From the NCBI RefSeq assembly GCF_042242105.1, contig NC_092013.1, positions 10,537,618 to 10,601,617 of the forward strand: a stretch of DNA of 64,000 nt. Reading direction: 5' to 3'. The first letter of the stretch is position 1, and each line of letters opens with the position of its first letter. The stretch is from Pempheris klunzingeri (lineage: Eukaryota; Chordata; Actinopteri; Acropomatiformes; Pempheridae). The translations under genes and the position numbers were made by a program. The notes beneath the pieces are model-generated. The model was not told where the DNA came from, did no database searches, and worked only from the letters and a program-made list of their open reading frames with translations. Shown in pieces: positions 16,521-48,249 of the stretch.

Positions 16521-17064
16521 ATTGTACGTATTTTTAAAAGCAACTAACTTTATAAGTGGAACTTGAAACAGAAACAGTCACTTCCTGTAGAACTGTGCTT
16601 ATAACATCTTCATCAATCAATAAAACTTCTTCTGACCCACACAAGAGGAAGAGGCAGCAGCTGAATAATAAGTAAGAGTTTAAAATGTGCTCTGTGTTGT
16701 CAGATCAGGTCACAGTAGTAAATGTGATGGTCAAATGTGACTGTTAGTGACTTTGCCTATAGATTAGATGCTTTAAAGGGAGGAAGCAATGTCTCTTGGC
16801 AGCACCGGTGTCACTCCAGTATCACATGGCCAGTATTGATTGTTAGATCCGGGGGCTGTTAAGGGGCTCCTTGCATCTCAATGCGTCCTTTCTGTAGAAG
16901 ATTAATGTTGCCTCTAAAAATACAGACTTTATCCCCCCTGCATTCCCCTTCATTATTCATGTCACTAAAGTGGCAGTTCGCCAAATCTGCCAATCTGATT
17001 TTAAACACACTGCAGTTCCTGCACAAGCATCTAAAAGTGATGTATTGGTGTAAATGTAATCATT

Positions 17065-17600
17065 AAAGGAATAGTTTGACATTTTGGGCGTTTTTGCCCC
17101 AAAAATTGGAGAGTTTGATGAGAAGATTGATAGCCTACCAACCTCATGACTGTACAGTGAATATGAACCTGCAGCCAGCAGACAATTAGCTTAGCTTAGC
17201 ATGAAGACTGGAAGCGGGTGGAAACAGCTAGCCTGGCTCTGTCCAGAGGTAAAACAATCAACAGACGAGCACCTCCAAATCTCCCCAACTAACAGTTTAT
17301 ATATTGTTTGTTTAATCTGTGTAAAAACAGTAATTTACTGTTTTTATGGGGATTATGTCCCAGGCTATCTCTTGGCCAGGAGCGGTCGCCACGCTACCAA
17401 CGCAGACTCCAGGAAGTCACTGATCCATGTCAAGAAACAGTCTGGCACATAATACCCCTGATACTACAACATGCTGTTTTTTTTTGTTTTTTTTTACAGA
17501 TTAGACAAACAGGATATAACGTATTCATTTGTGAACTTGTGGTTGCTGGTAGGCCGATTTACCTCCAGATTCACCTCCATAGTCTGAAAAGTTAAACCTG
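17065..17600 (+). mobile_element. Short interspersed element, TTAGCTTAGCTTAGCAT family, copy B
   Basis: The longest recognisable start of the family is here: AAAGGAATAGTTTGACATTTTGGG, then GATGAGAAGATTGAT, CAGCCAGCAG, TTAGCTTAGCTTAGCATGAA, AGCTAGCCTGGCTCTGTCC and GACTCCAGGAAGTCACTG. The 3' half (GGAGCGGT...ACCAACGCAGACTCCAGGAAG) is shared with copy D at 45545-45600. A poly-T-rich stretch lies near 17475-17500. Confidence 0.8.
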
Positions 17601-20600
17601 GCGTGTGCATACAAATATAGACATCATGACACACATAACACCCATGACAGAGGGTCGGTTCAGGCTAATCCACTGTGGTTTTACAGTGATGTGTAATATG
17701 TGCTCACATAAATATGGTCATTAAGTTTATCGCTTCCTCTGACAACAACCTGATGGATGTACTTGTTCGGTTCCTGTTGTTAGCTGTCACTTATATCACC
17801 AGTGATTAATTTGCTGAAAGTCAAGCCAATGAATAAATCTCAGCACATGTTTAATGTGCATTATGCTTTTGAATTACTTCAGCATATACAAAATATGAAA
17901 GCCAACATACTAATACTGAATATGCTGGTATGTTTACTGACAATGTGCTCAGGAATATGAAGCATTGCAAACCAGAACTATAACACAGACACTATTGCCT
18001 CATATTTAGCTAAAATATTTCCTCACAGCACAAATGAATCAATCACATTGTCATTTGCTCATTGCAGTGAGTCAAAGGTGCACTGAATTCCCCCAGAAAC
18101 TTCAAGTAAAACCCTTCGACATTTCCTCAGCTGATGGTTTATGATATATTTACATGTTTATCATATCTGTTCTTATACCAAGTGGCTCATTAAGCTAGCC
18201 GACTGTGCAGTGATAGATCTTAATGCACATATTATTTTTATTGCATTTAAGGACAAGAGTTTATATTTTGGATACCTCACCTACGTACTCACTCAGGAGA
18301 CTCATAATTGTGAGGAATGAGACATATTCAGGCAAAAAGAAATGTCCACAAACACATGCTATTATTATGGAAAGAATTAAGAGAAGAAAGAAAGAAAAAA
18401 GAATTTTCAAAATTTTCCGTAAATCATAAATCTTATTTTCTCAGCTTTCCATTGTTAGGACTTTTCCCATTGTGCACTTGTCAGAAAGTTCTCACAGAAG
18501 AACAAAAACAACCCTCCAGCTGTGTTTTCTTCCTCGTCACGATGTGAAGGGAAACTAAAATTAGACAGCAATGACACAAGAGTTTGTTCCTGCAGCCGAT
18601 TGGTTCAAAAACTTGACAGTTTCTCACAGGATTCAGTGTTGCCAGCACAAATCAACAATACGTTCCAAGGAAACACAGTTTTTGTTTTTTTCTGTTTTCT
18701 ATTTGCTTATGTGATTTGTGAAAGTAGCTTTCTATTAGACTAATAATCACTGAGTTCTCCTCTTATTTCAGTTTGTAGGTATTAAAACCAAGAGTACTAC
18801 TACTGATAAAACGATAGAATTAGAAACAAAGAAGTTTGACTAATTACACTAACATGTTTTGGGCCACATTACAGAAAACATTCAATTAAATAAATATACA
18901 AGGATTTCTAATAGACTGAAGAACTTCTTGTGATTAATTGATATGAACTAAAAAATAAAGTGAAAATGAAAAACCAAGAATGAGTCAGAAAATTAACTTT
19001 CCAGCTCTTCCTGTCAACCAGAGATGAGTAAAGTGAAGTAAATATGGATTTTTTTTTTAACCTTGTAAACTCGATGATGTCAAAAAGTAGGACAATGAGG
19101 CCCAGGTTGAAAATAACTGGAACTATCCTTTAACTTTGTCGACTACACCCTCCGTGCTCTAGTTTTGCTGAAAGACTTGAAAACAGTCACAGGAAGGAGT
19201 ATATCAAGATGGAGTTCCTTTTTTAAGCCCCAGTCTTATTGTTTCACCTCAGAGCAGGAGAGAGGAGGCGACGCACTCTTTCCTCGCCTGACGCAAACAG
19301 GAGACATATAGACAGACAGAGATGGACCTCAGAGTTCAGACTGCACGTGGCTCAAATAGTTTTTCTAATCCATTACTCAAAACATACTGACATTGTTCAA
19401 TAGTACTTCTCTACACATCCAATAAACCATGGCTGCATATATGTCTGACCTGAATCGCCTCCATCCCAACCCTTATGAGACACACATATGGGGGAACTGG
19501 GGTTAGTTTATTGATTAGGTGTTGTAATCGATAAATACACTAATTCATTTTGATTTGAAGAGTTGCACAAGCCACTGCATTGTGGTGCAGCAGGTTGAAA
19601 GAATCAGCACACACTTACGGTCGAAAAACACAGTAATTGTATGAGTTACATTAAGATGAAATACTGAAAACATTAAAGTTAGGTCTGGAGATATTTTATA
19701 TTTTTCTTATTGTTGATAATTTATATTTTTATAAATCATTTATAAGACCAAAACCAACAGTAAATTGATCCTAACATATATTGTTTGTGTAGTAGAAGCC
19801 TGATATATCTTACTTCTCTGTTCCATAGAGCTCCACTTTTGTTCAGAAACCACTAAAAACATATTAATGAGGCACACCGTTGTAGTGGCAACACACGTTA
19901 CCTTATTACCACAAACAAGGGCAGTGTAGTTCATTTTAAGTAAATCCCATACACACCATCCTGCTGCCGTACATACTCACTAGAACACAATTGTGTATCA
20001 ATCCACGGCTAAAAATAGTCCCCAACAAATGCACAGTTTACTCCTATTTGAGTCACGTTAGCTAAAAACTACAGTGCCCAGCTGTTCCGGGAAATTACTA
20101 AACTGTTTTTGAAAATCAAACTCTATACTTGTGATCCATTTTTCAAAGTTTTGCGTCATATGAAAGGGCTTTGGACTGCGAGCCACAGACAGGCTGGGGA
20201 AGTCATAAAGTCTCTCGTGTCATGTCTCAAATCATTATTCTCTCATGCTATCTCAGTCCACCCTCCTCCCCATTATTGACCCAATATGAAACACAATTAT
20301 TGCACCAACAAAAAGGTGGTCAAAGGCGCAGCCACATCATGTTTTTTAATGAGCCAAACACTCTGTTAGCGCCGGTGTGGTTTGTAGCCCCAAGAGGCTG
20401 GAAGACGTAATCTGGTACCGTCTTGTTTAAACTAATTAGTACGATTTGTGTGCTTCTTTTTCTAGTATTATCTCAGGGTAGTGCAGGACAGATAGAGGGA
20501 CTATTCAAAAGGTATCAAGTATCAAAGCATCATCACACACAATATTTACAATCGTATGCCACTAGCTTTACGGACGAATGTGTCTAGATTTCTTCGTGTA

Positions 20601-21145
20601 GCTCTGGATTGATCACGCTCATGTTTCACAGGTGTAGAAAGATGTAGAAAAGTCAAAACGCTCCCTTTTCTTCTTCCTACTGCTCTACCGACCCCCTCAG
20701 AGCCACTCCCCATTTTTATGCCCCTATTTGTTCCTACTGAATTTGTGATTCACAACACAGATATGTTTTAGTGTAATAAATCTTCACCAGCTGACCACAA
20801 TTCAAGAGTAAAAATAGCCCCCCTGACTTCAACGCCAGTGAGTCACTGTTAATCCATAGAAGGGTTAAATGCGAGCATGATGTCCATAAGCTGCGAAGGA
20901 TGTGAAGTTGGGTTGAGCAGGAAACAGGGAGAGCAGTTTCCTGTTATGTAGAAAAGAGCCTGTTGCGCACCAATCAGACAGTCAGATGTTGTGCAGGGAA
21001 ACAAGGCTGGCTTATCAATAAAGGAGAGCAGATTTAAGATCACAGATACTTTACTTTTTTTTAATTAGACATAACAAGTAAGAGCTAAGACCTGAGCATG
21101 TTTTCAGTTGAACTCATGTGCTTCACAAAATCAACCAAACTACAA
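17601..21145. other. Intergenic sequence with no supported gene
   Basis: No frame longer than 79 codons was found and none shows a domain. The words TAAAAATAG(T/C)CCCC recur near 20012 and 20812, and a GGTATCAAGTATC word near 20510 resembles one at 39750, which suggests worn repeats. No RNA gene was recognised. Confidence 0.45.
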
Positions 21146-21320
21146 AAGTCAAGTCAAGTTTATTTGTGTAACACATTTCATACACATTAAGGCACAAGTC
21201 AAAGTGCTTTACAGAGATTAAAAAAGCAAAGAGTAAACAAATTAAATAGACATAAACAATGTATAGAAGCAAGACAATTTTAAAAGCACAGATATATAAA
21301 GTAGATAAAATAAAAGGTTT
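21146..21320 (+). repeat. Interspersed repeat with GTGCTTTACAGAGAT motif
   Basis: The stretch AAGTCAAGTTTATTTGTGTAACACATTTCATACACA followed by CAAAGTGCTTTACAGAGAT is a well-known recurring teleost sequence (written here in parts). It then runs into A-rich sequence. The class is not assigned. Confidence 0.65.
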
Positions 21321-21960
21321 TTGTGATAGAAAGTGTGGAGAGCATGAAGGAAGGATTGGTATTTTTTGAAAGTGGAAAAAAATATGATGGGACTACTAAT
21401 AACAGACAAATTATGTATGCTTTATAAGTTATAACTAATACTCTTTATCATATATTTATTATATTCTTTATTGATCACTGAAACGAATTCCTGTGGAGGG
21501 TGTGGACCTTTTGCATTTGCTAAAAAAAAATGCAGCAGTATAAGTTGGTAATTAATTTACTGTCACTTTCTAATGAGCCAATACATGTGTGAATATAAAT
21601 AGTCATTAATAGATTATTTTTAATCCATGAAATCAGCAGTTATACATTTTGGGAGTCAGATACTCTGCGCAACACCTTTCACAACCTGGCAACCCAGAAG
21701 CTGTTGTTGTTAAAGGCTGATGACCAGCATCAATAAATGATGTATCTACCAGTAATAAAAACCATTAGTTAGAACTTATAAACCCTTCATTTAAAAAAAA
21801 CTCCGTATTAGGAAGCATTAGGTAGCATTATTTCTTTTATTTCCCACCTGTTGTTTTTGCATATAATCTGGTGTTTTGTCAAAAAAAGTTCAAATTGACA
21901 GTTTTTTTTAATGGTTTTTGGTGTAAAGTCTGAAATGCAAACGTGTGAGACATTGTAATG
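21321..21960. other. Intergenic sequence upstream of the fgd5 promoter
   Basis: AT-rich, with no gene, clear repeat boundary or regulatory motif that I could place. Confidence 0.4.
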
Positions 21961-22009
21961 GATAGTATCCCTACTACTGTCGCATATTAGGACATCAACC
22001 TGCAGATTC

Positions 22010-22340
22010 AGGGGCAGGCGGGTGTTAACACCTCCAGCAGTGGAGTGGAGCTGCTGCTGCTGCAGAGGGATGCCGGAGTGTGGTGTGATGGGCGCGGGTC
22101 GAGCCTCTCTCCATTTGGTTTCCAGTCGCGTCCTGTGCGCGCTGTGGGGCGCACAAACGATCAGCTGAGCAGCGCTTTTGCTCTCAGAGGAAGATAGACA
22201 GAGCTGTGTTCAGTCACACTCACTCACTCTCTGCTTGGACAGTTCAGCTTATTTTTTATTTTTTATTTCATGTTATTTAAGATTGTGTGTATCGAAGCTG
22301 CTTTCTTGGACGAGATGTTGGGGACGGTCGCTTCGCCAAC
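22010..22340 (+). promoter_or_regulatory. fgd5: GC-rich promoter and 5' leader of fgd5
   Basis: Base composition changes sharply from AT-rich to GC-rich with many CpG steps (GGGCGCGGGTCGAGCC, AGTCGCGTCCTGTGCGCGC). A CTGCTGCTGCTGCAG run lies at about 22050. The region ends at the first coding exon of fgd5. It probably contains the transcription start and leader; no TATA box is obvious close to the start codon. Confidence 0.6.
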
Positions 22341-42243
<19,903 letters not shown>

Positions 42244-42381
42244 GAACAGCTACTCTGGGCGGGCTGCCGAAAATAGAAATCTGCTGCCTTTATTCTGCTA
42301 CAAACAGGCTGTGAAACTGAAAAGTGGACGACAAACAGCATTTGATTATCCGTGCAAGGTGTAACGTGCCGGGCTGGACTG

Positions 42382-42387
42382 AATAAA
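42382..42387 (+). terminator. fgd5: Polyadenylation signal of fgd5
   Basis: AATAAA lies 138 bases after the fgd5 stop codon and is the nearest clear signal. A longer 3' untranslated region using a later signal is possible. Confidence 0.5.
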
Positions 42388-42399
42388 AGACGACATGGT

Positions 42400-45280
42400 G
42401 TTCTTTGAGAGGGGACACGATTACCTACTTTGTCGACCTCCGCTGTCCCCTGCCTGCTGTTACGGCAGGTGTGATGCAGGGAGCCGTGTGCGGCGTTGGC
42501 CCAGATACCTGCCAGTGTGGAACGTTACGTCGATGTGACATGTATTTGCCTCAGCAGCTGATCAGCAACACCCCTCCAAATCAGGGGGAAGATTTTTGGA
42601 AGAGAAAGATAAGATATTGTATCATTAAATTCTTTTTTCACCATATCAAATATTTTCAAAACAACGTAAACAAATAATTTTAATAACTCAATGGACAAAC
42701 TCTTAAACCTCCTATGTCATTTTACTGTTGCTTTCATTGGAGGCTGAAAAAATACTAATAACCTCACTCAAAAATACTTAAATCTGAAATGGCCTAATGT
42801 TCAATTACAAAATTAATAAGTTATGCCTTAATTTCAACATGTGTTCTTCCACTGGATCAAATGCTTCGTCTGTGTCTACTACTTTGAAGCACAGGCTGAA
42901 TGAGTAATTTCATATGTATAGTGTATGTCTGTAGCTTTGCCACTTTACCTGTATTGTTGGAAACGGTCCTGGTCGTGGATAAATAGTTTCTATGCTTTTT
43001 TGCACTGATATAAAACAGAATGAACCCTCATCATGGAGGCCAAAAGCTTCAGCTACTATTTACTTAACATGCTTTTTTTAAAAATGGGAATTGTTTTAAA
43101 TGCCTAAATCGACTATAATGTTAATTCTCATTTGCACAAACTCCACATCCAGATGTGCACAGATGTTTTTGCCCTGAACTGAACCATAAATCACTGATTT
43201 CACTGACGTACATAATCAGTGTAGTAGACTTTGTACTGTACTTGATGATTTGTTAAGTTTGAATTCAATTTTTTAAAATTTAAAACACTATTATTTTAAA
43301 GTAAAGACGGCTTTAACGATGGAAACGTGTGTATTTTTTCTCTTTATCCTCTTCCTGTCCACTAAATGACAACTGGGCTGAACATTAAAGTACAACAGGC
43401 TGTTTATTGACTTCCTGTCACTGCGTCCTTACTGATGGTAAATACATTAAAACCAGAAACATCGGCCACTATGCTGCCAAACAGCTTGCGCTGCTCGTGT
43501 AGCACCCTTTATATGAGCCTATCTTGTCTGCACTGACATGCGGTCCATGTGTGGCCTGTTCTGATGAACCACCAGGCTGGCTAGCGTTTCAGATCACACT
43601 TTGAGCTGCCTGTGAAGACACCGGGGACTGAGTGACACACAGACCACTGTGCTGTGCGGCCAAAGAAAGGCCAGGCCTGCTCTGCTTCTCGTCTCCCCCT
43701 GAGGCTCCCTGACCCAGAATAATATCAGGCTGAAAGTTTGCTTTCTGGGGCTCCTGAAAAGTTGCAGACACCTCGTCCTATATAGAGGACAGATCATTCA
43801 TCACTGTGCTCTCCCTCTCAGCCCCAGTTCTGTTTTCTCCCTGCTCTGTTGCTTTACTCCTCTAAAATTTCCCAAATCTTAGCAGTGTTTCCTTTCCTTT
43901 TGCTGCTGTTGATTATGACACAATACACAAACCCCTTACAAGTGACAGTTTCTCTTACTATTTATCATCCTATCCCTCTGCAGGAATAACGTCTCTTCAT
44001 TGGATGTGAGTTTCAGTTCATTGCACAAAAGCAGAGTGTCAAATATACTTGATTTCATCTTGATTTTAAAACTAATCTAAAGGAGTTGAGGACAACTGAG
44101 TTAAAATACCAAGTCCACCTGAACGCAGAAGTGTTTTCTGTCAGCTTTTAAAACGCAGCTTTCATGTCTGTATTTTTAACATACTTCTGCTTATGTTTTT
44201 ATGCTGCAGCAAAGCAGCAAGAAACAGGAAATTGTAGAAGAGTAAACGAGTAAATGTCCAGTTGCACTTATAATGATCCTCTGTGTGCTACTTAATTTCA
44301 CAAAACAAATGATTAGAGCTTGCTGTGGGGCTGATGGTGGAAAAGCTTTTTCTTTACAGTTGGGTAGCAATAGCGTCATAATCCAAGCTTACTTCCATAT
44401 CGCTGCAGGCAGGAGCGATGCAAAGAGAAGCAAATAATCAATCATACACACACAGCCTACTCAATAAGGTTGGATGCATTCAGCTCTGTTATATGTGCTC
44501 AGTCTCAGGAATCATTAACAACTGATGCCAAAAAAGCTGCAATATTTTCCTGAGCTGAACTTCCTCATTTATATTAATTCCTTTACTCCTGACAGAGAGC
44601 TTTAATGACAAACTCACACTGACTAACTTTCTGTCCATTTTCTGTTTTAGCCCAAGAAGGCATTGCACTGTTTGTGTTGATGTCGTGAGTTACAACATTA
44701 TTCCTTCTCATCTTTCATTGTGTTGTGTGGGCAGCAGATCCTCAGGGGAAAAGGAAAGATGTTATTACATAATAGCCGGAGATTTAAATAAAAAGACAAA
44801 AAAAATAGGACTTAAGTGAAAATATCTGTGTCCACTCGACATTGGTTTGACATTTCTGGGTTTGCACCTTGTCTTGCGTTTCTCGGCACCCTTCAGAGAA
44901 AGAGAGACAGAAAAGATGTGGAGAGGCTGGAAGAATAGAGGGACGCACTCTTATGTCCCACTTTGCAAACTCTTTGCAGCCTACACTGCCAAGTCAATGT
45001 TACACCTATTCCACCTCCCCTGAAGACTAAAATAGCCTACTCTCCCTCAACAGGACACAGGAGAGAAACACGCAGCCTTCAGCACACTCTGCACCTCCGA
45101 CTAAACATTTATTATCCCCGTTGCCTAAACATGGTGTCTGCATCGTGCTCTCCGCACTCATGTGACCATTCTGTCATCAGCAACTATCTGCAGAGAGAGA
45201 GAAGTATAAACACATGTCGGCAGATGTAAAATCTGTCTGCTTTTGAGCCAAGATAAGAATAGTCAGGGTGTTTTTATCTT
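42400..45280. other. Intergenic sequence between fgd5 and prkcd, left part
   Basis: Nothing gene-like was recognised. Part of it may be fgd5 3' untranslated region if the first AATAAA is skipped. The frames (90 codons at 42405, 67 at 43594, minus) show no domain. Confidence 0.5.
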
Positions 45281-45284
45281 TTAT

Positions 45285-45750
45285 ATCTAAGGGAATACTT
45301 CAAAATTTTGTAAAATACACTTTACAGCATTCGTGCTGAGAATTAGATGAGAAGATTGATACCACTCTCACATCTGTGTGTCCAACATGAGGCTAGCACC
45401 ACCAGCAGGTTAGCTTAGCTTAGCATAAAGGCTGGGAACAGGGCAAAGCAGCTAGGCTAGCCTCACTCTGTCCAAGGGAAGCTAAAGCCGCCCACTAGGA
45501 CCTCTAAAGCTCACTCGTTAACGTGTTACATCGTGCTCGTTTAATCTAGGATGGGAGCGGTTGCTCGGCAACCAGCGTAGACTCCAGGAAGTCACTGCTC
45601 CAGTCTAAGAAATAGTCCGGCACACAACACCAGCTGAAGTGTGGTTTTTACACTTACTTACTTTTTGTACGGATTAAGCAATCCAGAGATACATTCTTCA
45701 TTAATATGTGTTATAAGTGCTGGCAGGTGGATTGTGTTACCTCTGATGAC
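45285..45750 (+). mobile_element. Short interspersed element, TTAGCTTAGCTTAGCAT family, copy D
   Basis: The family order is complete here: GAATACTTCAAAATTTTG, ATTAGATGAGAAGATTGATA, CCAGCAGG, TTAGCTTAGCTTAGCATAAA, GCTAGCCTCACTCTGTCC, CTCTAAAGCTCACTCGTTAA, GACTCCAGGAAGTCACTGC and TTTGTACGGATTAAGC. It shares its 3' half with copy B. Confidence 0.8.
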
Positions 45751-47990
45751 TGAGCCAGGCTGGTTGTGCACCCTTGTTTGTTGTCTTTATGCTAAACTAC
45801 ACTGAGGCTTCACTGTTCAAATGGACAGATTGGACAGTGACATCACTCGTCTCATCTAATTCCCTGCAAGACAGCAAACGCATGTATATCAAAGACTTTT
45901 GTATTATTCCTTTAGGATGCCATTTGTCCTTAGGGAAACAAAAAACAACACGTTATCTTATAAAGAAACTGTGAATTAAGAGTCTGTGCGTGCTGTAGTA
46001 CCATCATCGCTAGAGAGATTAATTAACTGGCATCCCTGCTGATGACTCTTCCCTTTATTTTATCACAGAATTACTTTTGATTTACTGCTCTTAAAACATT
46101 GCTAGATGACTAAAGGGCTAATGTATTATTATCTTCTGACCCTGTCCTGACCTGGACACTTTGCACTCATCATCATTTGTCCTTTAAGAAGGTGGCACTG
46201 TTTTAATCAGTGGATAGCATTGTGGCAGGGGTATAAATATGTGCGAGTTTTACATTTTGTCTAAAAATTTTGTTGTCTGGGGAAAATTATAGCAAATACA
46301 GGAAACATTTTTTCACTCTTTTCACTCTGAATGTATTTAACTCTCTCTAAATTTAGAAAAAATGGTTGGTTGCCTGCTTTTTTTATTTGAACCCCTAAAA
46401 TTAACATTACGCATTAGACAATGAATGTCTACTTTTATCAACCTTAATTACGGGTAAGTATCTTAGTACTGACATATTTTGGAAGTGATTTAAGTAAAGA
46501 TTGTTCCATTAAAATGATTTTAGGGGCCCTGAAGATGAAAAAGTATCCAGTATTCATAAGAAATCATCTTGTAACAACTGAGATTTATTTTAGGAGCTCT
46601 TGGGATAGTACTGACCTCAATAAAATCATATAAATACATCACTGCCATCCATAAACGATCCCAGCAAAGACGATCTGTAAACTCAGGGTGCTGTCTGTTG
46701 CCCCCTCAACTCCTGTTGCTGTTGCTTAGAAAAGCATCATTTAATCCATCCTGTTGTACTGGTCCCCCTGCTTCTTCATCATGCTTGACCATCTGCGACA
46801 AAAACAAACTCAACGCTGTGTTTATGTCTGTGAGTTTCTGTGCTGGACTGGCTGTGAAAACAAATATCCCTCTGGGACAATTAAGTCTAAATCTCATTTA
46901 AATATTGTTATATTAAAACACCCTAACAGCAAATGATGTTGGGTACAATTAATGCAACTTTCTCCTGACTGTACCCCAGCAGGGCCATATGTGTGGAAGC
47001 TGTATGGATTGGGAGTCTCTATGCAGATCTTCATCTGGCTCTTTTCAGGCTCAGTATGCTAAATTTAACATCCACAGCCTATACATCCCACGGGTGGCTC
47101 ATGACAGTGGGTATGTGTGTGTGCTTGCTGGAGGGAGAACAGAAGGAGAGGGTTCCTTGAGCTTTAAATGTGCATCTGTCAGACTCAGAAAGGAGCAGCC
47201 GGGCAATGAAATCTTTAGTGCACACACCTAATCTCCACTGTAGACTTCCTGTGTCTACCGTGAGTCACAATCTGTGTGTTACGTAAGTCCTCAGAGGAGA
47301 GAGAAGGGGGGGGGGGGCGCTGACACACCTGTGTCCTGTCAGCCTGTTCCTGACAGGTTTCACTTTACATTCACTTGGCTTTACAGCATTCAGTCCAATA
47401 CTTGTAAACTGCACCTAAATATTTAATCATGACTGCAGGAATTTATCTGCTTGCTCATTTGCACGCACGTATATTTGGATGTGTGTGGGGTCTGTGTGTG
47501 AGGGAGGGAAATAAATAAAGGATATGGATAATTCAGAGTGCTTGTGTTAGCTCAGGACAAGAAAAGATCATTGGGCTGCAGGAGCCAAATGTGCCACCTC
47601 CTCACCACCAAAACCTTGCTCAAATCTCTAAACTACCCCCGCAGCCCACGTGACCCCAACCCCTGCCACACAAACATTTTAAGTGGAAAAGAAAAAAAAA
47701 CACAAAACATCTCTTCCCCCACATGCCAGGCTATGCTGCAGTAGATAATCTAGGGCGTAGTCACCAGCATTGCAGATCTTGGTTTGATCTATGGTTGCTT
47801 GTGTATTTTTTTTTCCAGCTCAGATGATCAACAGGTCTGCAGTGATGAACCCAAATCATCGTGTTAATCATCCAGGGGGGGTTCAGTGGAAAATTACACC
47901 TGTTGCTGAAACATATCATATCCAACATGGTGTGTAAAAATGCATTATAACAATAACTAACAGGACCTCAAAATAGGGCAACTGGGTGCT
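45751..47990. other. Intergenic sequence between fgd5 and prkcd, right part
   Basis: No supported gene. CCCTCTGGGACAATTAAGTC at 46869-46888 resembles the 3' end of an L2-type retroposon. A run of G residues is at 47306-47317. The rest is undistinguished. Confidence 0.45.
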
Positions 47991-48013
47991 GTGCAACTAC
48001 TGGGGCACAGACC

Positions 48014-48031
48014 AGTGTGTGTGTGTGTGTG

Positions 48032-48070
<39 letters not shown>

Positions 48071-48092
48071 GTGTGTGTGCGTGTGTGTGTGG
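48014..48092. repeat. Interrupted (TG)n microsatellite
   Basis: TG tracts broken twice by TTTT, lying directly before the probable first exon of prkcd. Frames encode Cys-Val or His-Thr runs only. Confidence 0.95.
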
Positions 48093-48245
48093 CAGGTAAA
48101 CGTCACAGCTTGCGGAGAGAGCCTCTGCGAGCGCGCGCCACACTTCCTCAATCGACGGAATCACAGAGCGAAAAAACGAGAGGAAGAGAAACATCAACTT
48201 TCGTCTTGTTGCGGTGAACAAACAGCACCGAGGTCGCAGGACGAG
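48093..48245 (+). promoter_or_regulatory. prkcd: Probable untranslated first exon of prkcd
   Basis: This short segment is rich in CpG (CTGCGAGCGCGCGCCACAC, GAGGTCGCAGGACGAG), unlike its surroundings. It ends in a good splice donor, ACGAG|gtgagg, at 48245/48246. The next suitable acceptor in sense orientation is just before the prkcd start codon (cag at 51401-51403 or 51404-51406). This suggests a non-coding exon and nearby promoter, with a first intron of about 3.2 kb. The true transcription start is not visible. Confidence 0.5.
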
Positions 48246-48249
48246 GTGA

